Assembly: GCF_000716605.1 (NCBI RefSeq)
Contig: NZ_JNXE01000018.1
Span: forward strand, 1 to 64,000
Direction: 5' to 3'
Source: Streptomyces sp. NRRL F-525
GTDB lineage: Bacteria > Actinomycetota > Actinomycetes > Streptomycetales > Streptomycetaceae
DNA length: 64,000 nucleotides
The notes beneath the pieces are model-generated. The model was not told the DNA's origin, did not search any database, and saw only the letters and a program-made list of their open reading frames with translations. The stretch's first letter is position 1. Each line of letters opens with the position of its first letter. This document shows positions 40,216 through 49,633 of the stretch, piece by piece. A program made the translations under genes and the position numbers.

Positions 40216-40441
40216 CGAAGGCGTGCGCCACGCGCGCGTGCCCGACGGCGGCAAGGACCGCGCGGGCCACGGCCGCGAGCGGCGCCACGCGCGTGTGCCC
40301 GACGCGGGTCCCACGCGCGTGCCCGATTTCGAGCAACCCGCCCTCCCCAAGGCCCTGACGATCATGGCCGGTTGGGGGCAGGCTGGGCACGTGACCCACC
40401 ATCATCGATACCCGCCACCACCCGGCCGCTGAGAGCCCGCC

Positions 40442-43282
40442 GTGCGTCGCCCCCTGTTCCCGGGCCCGCTCCGTAAGGTGCTTGCAGGGCTCCGCCCCGA
40501 GCCCGACCTCGCCACGCCCACCGCGCTCCCGGAGCTGCGCAGCCCGCGCTCCGACCGCCCCGCCCCGCGCGGTCCTCGCCGTCGGCGCCCTCGGTCCGGT
40601 GCCGCCCTCCGGATCCCCTTCCTCGCCCGGCTGCGCGTCGGGCGCAAGCTGATGCTCCTGGTGCTGCTCCCGGTGACCGGCATGCTGGCGTTCACCGTGT
40701 TCGGCGCCGTCTCCCAGTGGCACGACGCGGAGACGATGCGGAACTTCCGTACGGCGACCGCGCTGTCGTTCCGGACCACCGCGCTGACCGACGCCATCGC
40801 CAGGGAACGCATCGCCGCCGTCAAGGCCCGTCTGCGTCCCGGAGCGGCGACGCTGAAGGAACGCTCCGGTGCGGAGCACGCCACCGACCACGCCCTGAAC
40901 ACAGCCCTCCTGGGCACCGGCGGCTGGACCGGGTCGCCCGATGTCTCGGGCCGGCTCGACGCCCGGAGCCGCCAACTGCACGCCCTGCGGCTCCAGTCGG
41001 GCACCGGTTCGCTCACCGCGCCCCAACTCGCCGCCCAGTACGACACGATCGAGGACGACCTCCTGGAGTTGGCCGCCACCCTGGAGTCAGGTCGGCCGAC
41101 CCGCGCCTCCGGGCAGGCCGCCGACACCCACATCGCGCTCCTGAACGCCATCGAGGCCGCCGAACGCGAACGCACCGAACTGGCCGTGCTGTTCGACACC
41201 CCGGACGCCCCGCACGCCACCGCCACGGACCGCTGGTCGGCGCTGGAGAAGGCGCTCCTGGACGACTTCGACCGGACCGCGCCCGCCGCTCTCAAGGGCA
41301 GGCTCTACGTCGTCCTCCTCCAGCACCCCGGCCTCGTCGTCCGCACCACCCGCGAGACCCTCGCCGACCCGCACGCCAAGAAGAACGCCTGGCCCACGTA
41401 CGCCGGTTGGCTGACCGCCTCGACCCAGCGCATCGACGCACTGCGCGTCATCCAGCACCAGGCCGCCGCCGAACTGGGCCGCGACGCCGCCGGCGACCTC
41501 GACACGGCACGCGCGCGTGAGGCACGCGACCTCAGCGTCTCGCTGGCCGTCCTGGCCGCCGTCACCGTCCTCGCCCTGACCCTGCGCCAGTCGATCACCC
41601 GCCCCCTCAGCGAGGTCTCCGCGGGCGCCCGCGCGCTCTCCGAGGGCGACCTGTCGTACGACATCCGGTACGCGGGCCGGGACGAACTCGGCGCCGTGGC
41701 CGACACGTTCAGAGAGCTGCGGGTCACCACCGAACGGCTCGCCGGCGAGATCAACACCATGAACACGGCGATCGACGACAACCGGCTCGGTCACCGCGCG
41801 GACGTCGCCGCGTTCGAGGGGACCTGGGCGCAGCTGCTCGGCGGCATGAACGGCACCATGGCGTCCTTCGCCGCCGCGCACGGGCGGCGCGACAAGGCCG
41901 AGCAGGAGCTGGCGAGCATCTTCCACCTCTCCCTCGACCTGCTGTGCATCGCGGGACTCGACGGCTACTTCAAGCGCGTGAACCCCGCCTTCGAGCGGAC
42001 CCTCGGCCACTCCGCCGACGCGCTCCTGGGCAGACCCTGGCTGGAGTTCGTGCACCCGGAGGACCGGGCACGCACGCGTGCCGTCCTCGACCGGCTGGCG
42101 AGCGGCGTCGAACTGGCCGAGTTCGAGAACCGCTTCGTCCGGGACGACGGCACCGAACGCTGGCTCCAGTGGAGCGCCCGCCCGGTCACCGCGGACGGCC
42201 TGATCTACGCCGCCGCACGCGACGTCACCGAGAGCCGCCGCGCCGCCCGCGAACAGACCGCGCTGCGCCGAGTCGCCACCCTCGTCGCACGCGGAGTGCC
42301 ACCGCACGAGGTGTTCTACGAGGTCGCCGACCAGGTGGGCAAGGTCCTGAGCAGCGGCTCCGCCGCGGTCCTGCGCTACGGAGCCGACGGAGCAGCCACC
42401 GTCCTCGGTTCCGCCCGCGGGCCCGCCGCCGAGGCCGAGACGGCCGCCGCCGCCGAGGTCGCGCGCACCGCCCGCCCCGCGCGCGTGGGCCGCTCGGTGG
42501 GCGTCCCCATCGTCGTGGACGACCGGCTGTGGGGTGCCGTCGTCGCGGCCGCCGCCGGAAGCGAACCGCTGCCCCCGGGCACCGAGTCCCGGCTCGCCGA
42601 CTTCACCGAACTCGTCGCCACCGCCCTCGCCAACGCCGACAGCCGCGACCAGCTCACCGCGTCCCGCGCGCGCGTGGTGGCCGCCGGGGACGCGTCCAGG
42701 CGCCGTATCGAACGCGATCTGCACGACGGCGTCCAACAGCGGCTCGTCTCGCTCCAACTCGACCTGAGAATGGCCCAGTCGATGCTGGACGAGCAGCCGG
42801 AGGAACTCGCCGAGCAGCTGGACCACATCGCCAAGGGCCTGGACGACGCCTTCGGCGACCTGCTGCAGGTCGCACGCGGCATCCACCCCGCGATCCTCTC
42901 CAAGGGCGGCCTGGGCCCGGCCCTGCGCGCGCTGGCCCGCCGCTCCGCCGTCCCCGTGGAACTCGACCTGCGCCTGCCCGCCGGCCGCCTCCCGGAGCGG
43001 ATCGAGGTCGCCGTCTACTACGTGACCTCCGAGTGCCTCACCAACGCCGTCAAGCACGCGCGCGCGAGTTTCGTGGCGGTGTCCGCGCGGGTCGAGGACG
43101 ACGTCCTGGAGGTGACGATCGCCGACGACGGAGTGGGCGGCGCCGATCTCGGGCACGGCTCCGGGCTCATCGGACTCGTCGACCGCGTCGAGGCGATCGG
43201 CGGCAAGCTGCACGTCGTCAGCCCCCCGGGGGAGGGCACAACTCTCGTCGTACGACTGCCCCTTACCCGGACGGAGGGGTGA
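40442..43282 (+). CDS. Multidomain sensor histidine kinase (NIT-like, HAMP, PAS, GAF, HisKA_3)
   Basis: 946 residues. A basic cytoplasmic tail (1-65) precedes TM1 (about 69-90). An extracytoplasmic helical region (about 95-355) starting WHDAETMRNFRTATALSFRTTALTDAIARER resembles nitrate-sensor (NIT) helices. TM2 is near 360-381, HAMP to 435, PAS about 492-600 (LCIAGLDGYFKRVNPAFERTLGHS) and GAF about 610-735. The dimerisation helix RRRIERDLHDGVQQRL carries the phosphorylated His near 761. The ATPase ends ADDGVGGADLGHGSGLIGLVDRV. HisKA_3 kinases pair with NarL-type regulators, as found 470 bases downstream. Confidence 0.92.
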   Translation: MRRPLFPGPLRKVLAGLRPEPDLATPTALPELRSPRSDRPAPRGPRRRRPRSGAALRIPFLARLRVGRKLMLLVLLPVTGMLAFTVFGAVSQWHDAETMRNFRTATALSFRTTALTDAIARERIAAVKARLRPGAATLKERSGAEHATDHALNTALLGTGGWTGSPDVSGRLDARSRQLHALRLQSGTGSLTAPQLAAQYDTIEDDLLELAATLESGRPTRASGQAADTHIALLNAIEAAERERTELAVLFDTPDAPHATATDRWSALEKALLDDFDRTAPAALKGRLYVVLLQHPGLVVRTTRETLADPHAKKNAWPTYAGWLTASTQRIDALRVIQHQAAAELGRDAAGDLDTARAREARDLSVSLAVLAAVTVLALTLRQSITRPLSEVSAGARALSEGDLSYDIRYAGRDELGAVADTFRELRVTTERLAGEINTMNTAIDDNRLGHRADVAAFEGTWAQLLGGMNGTMASFAAAHGRRDKAEQELASIFHLSLDLLCIAGLDGYFKRVNPAFERTLGHSADALLGRPWLEFVHPEDRARTRAVLDRLASGVELAEFENRFVRDDGTERWLQWSARPVTADGLIYAAARDVTESRRAAREQTALRRVATLVARGVPPHEVFYEVADQVGKVLSSGSAAVLRYGADGAATVLGSARGPAAEAETAAAAEVARTARPARVGRSVGVPIVVDDRLWGAVVAAAAGSEPLPPGTESRLADFTELVATALANADSRDQLTASRARVVAAGDASRRRIERDLHDGVQQRLVSLQLDLRMAQSMLDEQPEELAEQLDHIAKGLDDAFGDLLQVARGIHPAILSKGGLGPALRALARRSAVPVELDLRLPAGRLPERIEVAVYYVTSECLTNAVKHARASFVAVSARVEDDVLEVTIADDGVGGADLGHGSGLIGLVDRVEAIGGKLHVVSPPGEGTTLVVRLPLTRTEG

Positions 43283-43359
43283 CCGCCCGAGGCGTACGCG
43301 ATGAGGTCCAGGTCGGGGGAGCCGTGGACTCGGTGACGTCGCGTACGCGTCGGGCGGTC
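43281..43359. repeat. 20-bp inverted repeat after the histidine kinase gene
   Basis: Left arm 43281-43300 (GACCGCCCGAGGCGTACGCG) and right arm 43340-43359 are complementary with one mismatch; the loop is 39 bases. The left arm overlaps the kinase stop codon. It could be a terminator or an RNA structure controlling read-through to the response regulator. Confidence 0.65.
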
Positions 43360-43388
43360 TTCTCGGACGGAGAGGCAGCCGTCCGGCT

Positions 43389-43541
43389 CTAGGGATGCCG
43401 CGAGGTCCTCGCACGCAGGTGCTTGGCGCGGACCACGTCGGGGTCACGCGGGTCGAGGAGGTCCTTCAGGGACCGCGTGTCGTCCTCGTACGGGCGGACA
43501 CGGACCGACCGCCGTCGTCTGTCCGCCCGTGTCCGCCGCAT
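43389..43541 (-). CDS. Possible small protein, 50 residues, in the kinase-regulator gap
   Basis: A short frame with an ATG at 43541 and TAG at 43389. The product starts MRRTRADRRRRSVRVRPYED and ends TSRHP. A basic head is followed by an acidic helix-like part (DDTRSLKDLLDPRDPDVVRAK). Nearly every third codon position is G or C, as in true genes here. GGAAGG lies about ten bases upstream. No family is recognised. Confidence 0.45.
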   Translation of the reverse strand: MRRTRADRRRRSVRVRPYEDDTRSLKDLLDPRDPDVVRAKHLRARTSRHP

Positions 43542-43754
43542 CTCCCGCAGCCCTTCCGACGTTCCGGCCTGAGCTCCGTCACCTCGCCCGAGACGACCGG
43601 TCCGCCCGCATTCGCACTCCTACGAGAATCGCCCGGACGCGCGGCCCTGTCTTCACCGTCACCCCCCAATTCCCTTACCGGCTAGCCGTACCCGACCCGG
43701 TCCGGCAGGCTGTGCCTGGCGCACCGCACCGGTCGGGCAGGGGGAGCCGTGACG

Positions 43755-44426
43755 ATGGACGCATCGCAGCAGGCCGCGCGGGGACGGGTCGTCCTCGCCG
43801 ACGACGACGTCCTGCTCAGGGAGGGCCTCGCGAGCCTGTGCGAACGCCTGGGCTACGAGGTCGCGGGCCAGGCCGGCGACGCCGTACGGCTCCTCGAACT
43901 GGTCGACACCGAGCGGCCCGACCTCGCGATCGTCGACATCAGGATGCCGCCCGACCACTCCACCGAGGGACTCAAGGCGGCCCGCACGATCCGCGAGCGC
44001 CACCCCGACACCGGCATCCTCGTGCTGTCCGCGTTCGTCGAGGTCGAGGAGGCCCTGGAGCTGCTGGCCGGCGGGCACAAGGTCGGGTATCTCCTCAAGA
44101 GCCGGATCACGGTCGTCGACGAGTTCGTCGAGGCCCTCGACCGCATCCACAAGGGCGGCTCGGTCGTCGACCCCTCCCTGGTGCACGAGCTGTTCTCGGC
44201 GCAGCGCCGCGACGACCCGCTGTCCTTCCTCAGCACCCGCGAGCGCGAGGTCCTGGCGCTGATGGCGGAGGGCCGCTCCAACGCCGGCATCGGCCGCCGG
44301 CTGTGGGTCACCGAGGGCACCGTCGAGAAGCACGTCCGCAGCATCCTGGGCAAACTCCGCCTTCCGGAGGCCGCCGACGACCACCGCCGTGTCCTGGCGG
44401 TTCTCACGTTCCTGGAGTCCCGCTAG
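43755..44426 (+). CDS. NarL/FixJ-type response regulator
   Basis: 223 residues. Receiver: RVVLADDDVLLREGL, phosphoacceptor Asp61 in LAIVDIRMPP, Lys in VGYLLKSRI. The LuxR-type helix-turn-helix near 155-215 is LSTREREVLALMAEGRSNAGIGRRLWVTEGTVEKHVRSILGKL. The ATG 43755 is preferred over GTG 43749 because AGGGGG is better spaced. It is probably the partner of the histidine kinase at 40442, despite 470 intervening bases. Confidence 0.93.
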   Translation: MDASQQAARGRVVLADDDVLLREGLASLCERLGYEVAGQAGDAVRLLELVDTERPDLAIVDIRMPPDHSTEGLKAARTIRERHPDTGILVLSAFVEVEEALELLAGGHKVGYLLKSRITVVDEFVEALDRIHKGGSVVDPSLVHELFSAQRRDDPLSFLSTREREVLALMAEGRSNAGIGRRLWVTEGTVEKHVRSILGKLRLPEAADDHRRVLAVLTFLESR

Positions 44427-44506
44427 GAGTACCGGCAGAACATCCGACAATCGTTCCGGCGGGAGTTCCGCCGGGCGTGTCCGGCGTTGTCCACAGCCCC
44501 GCCGCG

Positions 44507-44529
44507 CTGTCACTCCGCGCCAGTAGGGT
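44507..44529 (+). promoter_or_regulatory. Weak RecA-independent DNA-damage-type promoter before uvrC
   Basis: CTGTCACTC, eight bases, TAGGGT; then seven bases and the uvrC ATG. TGTC, spacing and TAnnnT are kept, but AGTG is replaced by ACTC. The message would be leaderless and could extend to whiA. Confidence 0.62.
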
Positions 44530-44536
44530 GTGAAAC

Positions 44537-46588
44537 ATGGCCGATCCCTCCAGCTACCGCCCCAGGCCGGGAGAGATCCCGGACTCGCCCGGGGTCTACA
44601 AGTTCCGCGACGAGCACCGCCGGGTGATCTACGTCGGAAAGGCGAAGAGCCTGCGCCAGCGCCTGGCGAACTACTTCCAGGACCTGGCCGGACTCCACCC
44701 GCGCACGCGCACGATGGTCACCACGGCCGCGTCGGTGGAGTGGACGGTGGTGTCCACGGAGGTCGAGGCACTCCAGCTGGAGTACTCCTGGATCAAGGAG
44801 TACGACCCCCGGTTCAACGTCAAGTACCGCGACGACAAGAGCTACCCGTACCTCGCGGTGACGATGAACGAGGAGTACCCGCGCGTGCAGGTGATGCGCG
44901 GTCACAAGAAGAAGGGCGTCCGCTACTTCGGGCCGTACGGACACGCCTGGGCGATCCGCGACACCGTGGACCTCCTGCTGCGCGTGTTCCCCGTCCGCAC
45001 CTGCTCGGCGGGTGTCTTCAAGAACGCGGCCCGCACCGGCCGCCCCTGCCTGCTCGGCTACATCGGCAAGTGCTCCGCCCCCTGCGTCGGCCGCGTCTCC
45101 GAGGAGGAGCACCGCGAACTGGCCGAGGAGTTCAGCGACTTCATGGCCGGCCGCACCGGCACGTACATCCGCCGTCTGGAGAAGCAGATGACGGACGCGG
45201 CCGAGGAGATGGAGTACGAGCGGGCCGCCCGCCTGCGCGACGACATCGACGCCCTCAAGAAGGCCATGGAGAAGAGCGCGGTCGTCCTCGCCGACGCCAC
45301 CGACGCCGACCTGATCGCCGTGGCCGAGGACGAGCTGGAGGCGGCCGTCCAGATCTTCCACGTCCGCGGCGGACGCGTGCGCGGCCAGCGCGGCTGGGTC
45401 ACCGACAAGGTCGAGGACGTCACCACCGCGGCCCTCGTCGAGCACGCCCTCCAACAGCTCTACGGCGAGGAGACCGGGGACTCCGTCCCCAAGGAGGTCC
45501 TCGTCCCGGCCCTGCCCGACCCGGTGGAGCCGGTCCAGCAGTGGCTGACCGACCGGCGCGGGGCGAACGTGTCACTGCGCATCCCGCAGCGCGGCGACAA
45601 GAAGTCCCTCATGGAGACCGTCGCGCGCAACGCCCAGCAGTCGCTGATCCTCCACAAGACCAAGCGCGCCTCCGACCTCACCACCCGCTCACGCGCCCTG
45701 GAGGAGATCGCCGAGGCCCTCGACCTGGACAGCGCGCCCCTCAGGATCGAGTGCTACGACATCTCGCACCTCCAGGGCGACGACGTCGTGGCGTCGATGG
45801 TCGTCTTCGAGGACGGGCTGGCGCGCAAGAGCGAGTACCGCCGCTTCCAGATCAAGGGCTTCGAGGGCCAGGACGACGTCCGCTCGATGCACGAGGTGAT
45901 CACCCGCCGCTTTAGGCGCTATCTCGCCGAGAAGGAGAAGACGGGGGAGTGGGCGGACGGCGACGAGCTGACGGACCTCAAGGATGACGAGGGCCGCCCC
46001 AAGCGGTTCGCCTACCCGCCGCAGCTCGTGGTGGTCGACGGCGGGCAGCCGCAGGTCGCCGCCGCCAAGAAGGCCCTGGACGAGCTGGGCATCGACGACA
46101 TCGCCGTGTGCGGCCTCGCCAAGCGTCTGGAGGAGGTCTGGCTCCCGGACGACGACGACCCGGTGGTCCTGCCCCGCACCAGCGAGGGCCTCTACCTCCT
46201 CCAGCGCGTCCGCGACGAGGCCCACCGTTTCGCGATCACCTACCAGCGCGCCAAGCGGGCCAAGAGGTTCCGGTCGAGCCCCCTGGACGACGTGCCCGGC
46301 CTCGGCGAGACACGCAAGCAGGCGCTGATCAAGCACTTCGGTTCGGTGAAGAAGCTGCGATCCGCGACAATCGATCAGATCTGCGAGGTTCCGGGCATAG
46401 GTCGCAAGACTGCTGAGACCATCGCGGTCGCCCTCGCCCAGGCGGCCCCGGCCGCACCCGCCGTGAACACGGCGACTGGAGAGATCATGGAAGACACGGA
46501 AGACGGGACACCCGGGACCACGGCGGGTGCCCCAGGGGAGCCCGTACCCGCGGGAGCCCCGGACGAGCGACGGGGGCAGGAGACATGA
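44537..46588 (+). CDS. uvrC: Excinuclease ABC subunit C
   Basis: 683 residues. It makes both incisions in nucleotide excision repair. The N-terminal GIY-YIG nuclease is [30 protein letters not shown] segment is near residues 212-250 ([22 protein letters not shown]). The RNase H-like nuclease starts [24 protein letters not shown]. The C-terminal helix-hairpin-helix pair is [18 protein letters not shown] and [14 protein letters not shown] Pro/Gly/Ala/Glu tail of about 55 residues follows. Its stop overlaps the rapZ start (ATGA). Confidence 0.97.
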   Translation: MADPSSYRPRPGEIPDSPGVYKFRDEHRRVIYVGKAKSLRQRLANYFQDLAGLHPRTRTMVTTAASVEWTVVSTEVEALQLEYSWIKEYDPRFNVKYRDDKSYPYLAVTMNEEYPRVQVMRGHKKKGVRYFGPYGHAWAIRDTVDLLLRVFPVRTCSAGVFKNAARTGRPCLLGYIGKCSAPCVGRVSEEEHRELAEEFSDFMAGRTGTYIRRLEKQMTDAAEEMEYERAARLRDDIDALKKAMEKSAVVLADATDADLIAVAEDELEAAVQIFHVRGGRVRGQRGWVTDKVEDVTTAALVEHALQQLYGEETGDSVPKEVLVPALPDPVEPVQQWLTDRRGANVSLRIPQRGDKKSLMETVARNAQQSLILHKTKRASDLTTRSRALEEIAEALDLDSAPLRIECYDISHLQGDDVVASMVVFEDGLARKSEYRRFQIKGFEGQDDVRSMHEVITRRFRRYLAEKEKTGEWADGDELTDLKDDEGRPKRFAYPPQLVVVDGGQPQVAAAKKALDELGIDDIAVCGLAKRLEEVWLPDDDDPVVLPRTSEGLYLLQRVRDEAHRFAITYQRAKRAKRFRSSPLDDVPGLGETRKQALIKHFGSVKKLRSATIDQICEVPGIGRKTAETIAVALAQAAPAAPAVNTATGEIMEDTEDGTPGTTAGAPGEPVPAGAPDERRGQET

Positions 46589-47589
46589 CCGGACAAGAGA
46601 AGCAGCCCACAGCGGACCGAGATCGGACGCACAAGGAAACCGGCGACGATCAGGCTCCGCAGCAAGAGGTCCAGGACGACGGAGCACAGGTGAGTACGGA
46701 CAGCACGACCCCCGGGGTGCCCGAGGCGGCCATCCCCGAGCTGGTGATCATCTCCGGCATGTCCGGAGCCGGGCGGTCCACCGCCGCCAAGTGTCTGGAG
46801 GACCTCGGCTGGTTCGTCGTCGACAACCTCCCGCCCGCCCTGATCCCCACCATGGTGGAGCTCGGCGCCCGCTCCCAGGGCAACGTGGCACGGATCGCGG
46901 TCGTCGTCGACGTACGCGGACGGCGCTTCTTCGACAACCTCCGCGAGTCCCTCGCCGACCTGGAGTCGAAGAACGTCACCCGCCGGATCGTCTTCCTGGA
47001 GTCGTCGGACGACGCCCTGGTGCGCCGCTTCGAGTCGGTGCGCCGCCCCCACCCCCTCCAGGGCGACGGCCGCATCGTCGACGGCATCGACGCCGAACGC
47101 GAGCTGCTGCGCGAACTGCGCGGCGACGCCGACCTGGTCATCGACACCTCCAGCCTGAACGTCCACGAACTGCGCGCCAAGATGGACGCCCAGTTCGCCG
47201 GCGAGGAGGAGCCCGAACTGCGGGCCACCGTCATGTCCTTCGGCTTCAAGTACGGCCTCCCGGTCGACGCCGACCTCGTCGCCGACATGCGCTTCCTGCC
47301 CAACCCGCACTGGATCCCGGAGCTGCGCCCCTTCAACGGCCTCAACGAAGAGGTCTCGGCGTACGTCTTCAACCAGCCCGGCGCCAAGGAGTTCCTCGAC
47401 CGCTACGCCGAGCTCCTGCGGCTCATCGCGGCCGGCTACCGGCGCGAGGGCAAGCGGTACGTGACGATCGCGATCGGCTGCACCGGCGGCAAGCACCGCT
47501 CGGTCGCCACGGCGGAGAAGCTCGCCGCGCGGCTCGTGGCCGAAGGCGTGGAGACGGTGGTCGTACACCGGGACATGGGACGGGAATGA
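46585..47589 (+). CDS. rapZ: RapZ/YvcJ family nucleotide-binding protein
   Basis: 334 residues. The first about 45 are a hydrophilic extension. The P-loop reads GMSGAGRS, with Arg in place of the usual Lys, as remembered for actinobacterial members. [15 protein letters not shown] and the C-terminal domain [24 protein letters not shown]...[12 protein letters not shown] are characteristic. E. coli RapZ is an RNA-binding adaptor for GlmZ; the streptomycete role is unknown. Overlaps uvrC and yvcK by four bases each. Confidence 0.95.
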   Translation: MTGQEKQPTADRDRTHKETGDDQAPQQEVQDDGAQVSTDSTTPGVPEAAIPELVIISGMSGAGRSTAAKCLEDLGWFVVDNLPPALIPTMVELGARSQGNVARIAVVVDVRGRRFFDNLRESLADLESKNVTRRIVFLESSDDALVRRFESVRRPHPLQGDGRIVDGIDAERELLRELRGDADLVIDTSSLNVHELRAKMDAQFAGEEEPELRATVMSFGFKYGLPVDADLVADMRFLPNPHWIPELRPFNGLNEEVSAYVFNQPGAKEFLDRYAELLRLIAAGYRREGKRYVTIAIGCTGGKHRSVATAEKLAARLVAEGVETVVVHRDMGRE

Positions 47590-48653
47590 CAGGACGTAGC
47601 CCACGGCTGGGCAGGCTGCGCCGCGTGGTGCCCGAAGGACGGACGACCAGGCCCGTGGAGGCCCGCGGCGGCAAGCCGCGCCGGCGCGGCACCCAGCCCA
47701 AGGTGGTCGCCCTCGGCGGCGGCATGGGCCTGTCCGCCTCGCTCACCGCACTGCGCCGCATCACCGGCGACCTCACCGCCGTCGTCACCGTGGCCGACGA
47801 CGGCGGCTCCAGCGGCCGCCTGCGCGACGAACTGGGCGTCCTGCCCCCCGGGGACCTCCGCAAGGCGCTGGCCGCGCTGTGCGGCGACGACGACTGGGGC
47901 CAGACCTGGGCCCGCGTCATCCAGCACCGCTTCCAGTCCAAGGGCGACCTGCACGAACACGCCGTGGGCAATCTGCTGATCGTCGCCCTGTGGGAGCAGC
48001 TCGGCGACCATGTGCAGGCCCTCGACCTGGTCGGCAAGCTGCTCGGCGCGCACGGGCGCGTGCTGCCCATGTCCGCCGTACCGCTGGAGCTGCAGGCCCT
48101 GGTCAAGGGGCACGATCCGGCGCGGCCCGACGACGTCGACACCGTCCGGGGACAGGCGACGGTCGCCCTCACCCCTGGTGAGGTGATGTCCGTGCACGTC
48201 GTGCCGCACGACCCGCCGGCCGTGCCCGAGGCCGTCGCCGCCGTGCTCGACGCGGACTGGGTGGTGCTCGGCCCGGGGTCCTGGTTCTCGTCCGTCATCC
48301 CGCACCTGCTGGTGCCGGAACTGCTCGACGCGCTCACCGAGACGAAGGCGCGCCGGGTACTCTCCCTGAACCTCGCGCCGCAGCCCGGAGAAACCGATGG
48401 CTTCTCCCCGCAGCGTCATTTGGAGGTTTTGGGACGACACGCCCCTAAACTCGCCCTGGACGTGGTGCTGGCCGACGAGGCCGCCGTGCCCGATCGCGCG
48501 TCGCTCACCGAAGCCGCCAAGCGGCTGGACGCCGCGGTCGAGCTGGCGCCGGTGGCCCGGACCGACGGAACTCCAAGGCACGACCCGGAGCTGTTGGCCG
48601 CCGCGTACGACCGTATTTTTCGGATGCATGGAAGGATCGGCCCATGGCGATGA
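47586..48653 (+). CDS. yvcK: YvcK-type gluconeogenesis factor (CofD-like)
   Basis: 355 residues. A basic N-terminal extension of about 38 residues precedes [20 protein letters not shown] and [31 protein letters not shown], diagnostic of YvcK/CofD proteins. Then VGNLLIVAL and [19 protein letters not shown]. Homologues bind UDP-sugars and influence carbon metabolism and cell wall synthesis. ATGA overlap with rapZ and a ten-base overlap with whiA show one operon. Confidence 0.94.
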   Translation: MTGRSPRLGRLRRVVPEGRTTRPVEARGGKPRRRGTQPKVVALGGGMGLSASLTALRRITGDLTAVVTVADDGGSSGRLRDELGVLPPGDLRKALAALCGDDDWGQTWARVIQHRFQSKGDLHEHAVGNLLIVALWEQLGDHVQALDLVGKLLGAHGRVLPMSAVPLELQALVKGHDPARPDDVDTVRGQATVALTPGEVMSVHVVPHDPPAVPEAVAAVLDADWVVLGPGSWFSSVIPHLLVPELLDALTETKARRVLSLNLAPQPGETDGFSPQRHLEVLGRHAPKLALDVVLADEAAVPDRASLTEAAKRLDAAVELAPVARTDGTPRHDPELLAAAYDRIFRMHGRIGPWR

Positions 48654-49633
48654 CGGCAGCGGTGAAGGATGAGATCTCCCGGCTCCCCGTCACCCGGACC
48701 TGCTGCAGGAAGGCGGAGGTCTCCGCCATTCTGCGGTTCGCCGGAGGCCTCCACCTGGTGAGCGGGCGCATCGTGATCGAGGCGGAGCTGGACACCGCGA
48801 TGGCGGCGCGCCGGCTCAAGCGGGACATCCTGGAGATCTTCGGCCACAGTTCGGAGCTGATCGTGATGGCGCCCGGCGGCCTGCGCCGCGGGTCCCGTTA
48901 CGTCGTCCGGGTGGTCGCGGGCGGCGATCAGCTGGCCCGGCAGACGGGCCTCGTGGACGGCCGCGGACGCCCCATCCGGGGCCTGCCCCCGCAGGTCGTC
49001 TCCGGGGCCACCTGTGACGCGGAAGCGGCCTGGAGAGGCGCGTTCCTGGCGCACGGCTCGCTGACCGAGCCCGGCCGGTCCTCCTCCCTGGAGGTGACCT
49101 GCCCGGGTCCGGAGGCCGCGCTCGCGCTGGTCGGCGCCGCGCGCCGGCTGTCGATCGCGGCGAAGGCACGTGAGGTGCGCGGGGTCGACCGGGTGGTCGT
49201 CCGTGACGGCGACGCGATCGGCGCCCTGCTCACCCGGCTCGGCGCGCACGAGTCGGTGCTGGCCTGGGAGGAGCGCCGGATGCGCCGCGAGGTGCGCGCC
49301 ACGGCGAACCGCCTCGCCAACTTCGACGACGCCAACCTCCGCCGCTCGGCCCGCGCGGCCGTCGCCGCCGGAGCCCGGGTGCAGCGTGCGCTGGAGATCC
49401 TCGCCGACGAGGTCCCCGAGCACCTCGCGGCAGCGGGCCGCCTGCGCATGGACCACAAGCAGGCCTCCCTGGAGGAACTGGGCGCCCTCGCCGACCCGCC
49501 GCTCACCAAGGACGCGGTGGCCGGCCGTATCCGCCGCCTGCTGGCGATGGCCGACAAGCGGGCCCAGGACCTCGGCATCCCGGGCACGGAGTCCAGCATC
49601 ACCGAGGAGATGGCCGACAACATGGTCGGCTGA
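48644..49633 (+). CDS. whiA: Sporulation transcription factor WhiA
   Basis: 329 residues. The N-terminal two-thirds is a degenerate LAGLIDADG homing-endonuclease fold ([13 protein letters not shown] and [21 protein letters not shown]). The C-terminal helix-turn-helix is in [45 protein letters not shown]. WhiA acts with WhiB to start sporulation septation in Streptomyces. AAGGA lies about eight bases before the ATG, inside yvcK. Confidence 0.97.
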   Translation: MAMTAAVKDEISRLPVTRTCCRKAEVSAILRFAGGLHLVSGRIVIEAELDTAMAARRLKRDILEIFGHSSELIVMAPGGLRRGSRYVVRVVAGGDQLARQTGLVDGRGRPIRGLPPQVVSGATCDAEAAWRGAFLAHGSLTEPGRSSSLEVTCPGPEAALALVGAARRLSIAAKAREVRGVDRVVVRDGDAIGALLTRLGAHESVLAWEERRMRREVRATANRLANFDDANLRRSARAAVAAGARVQRALEILADEVPEHLAAAGRLRMDHKQASLEELGALADPPLTKDAVAGRIRRLLAMADKRAQDLGIPGTESSITEEMADNMVG

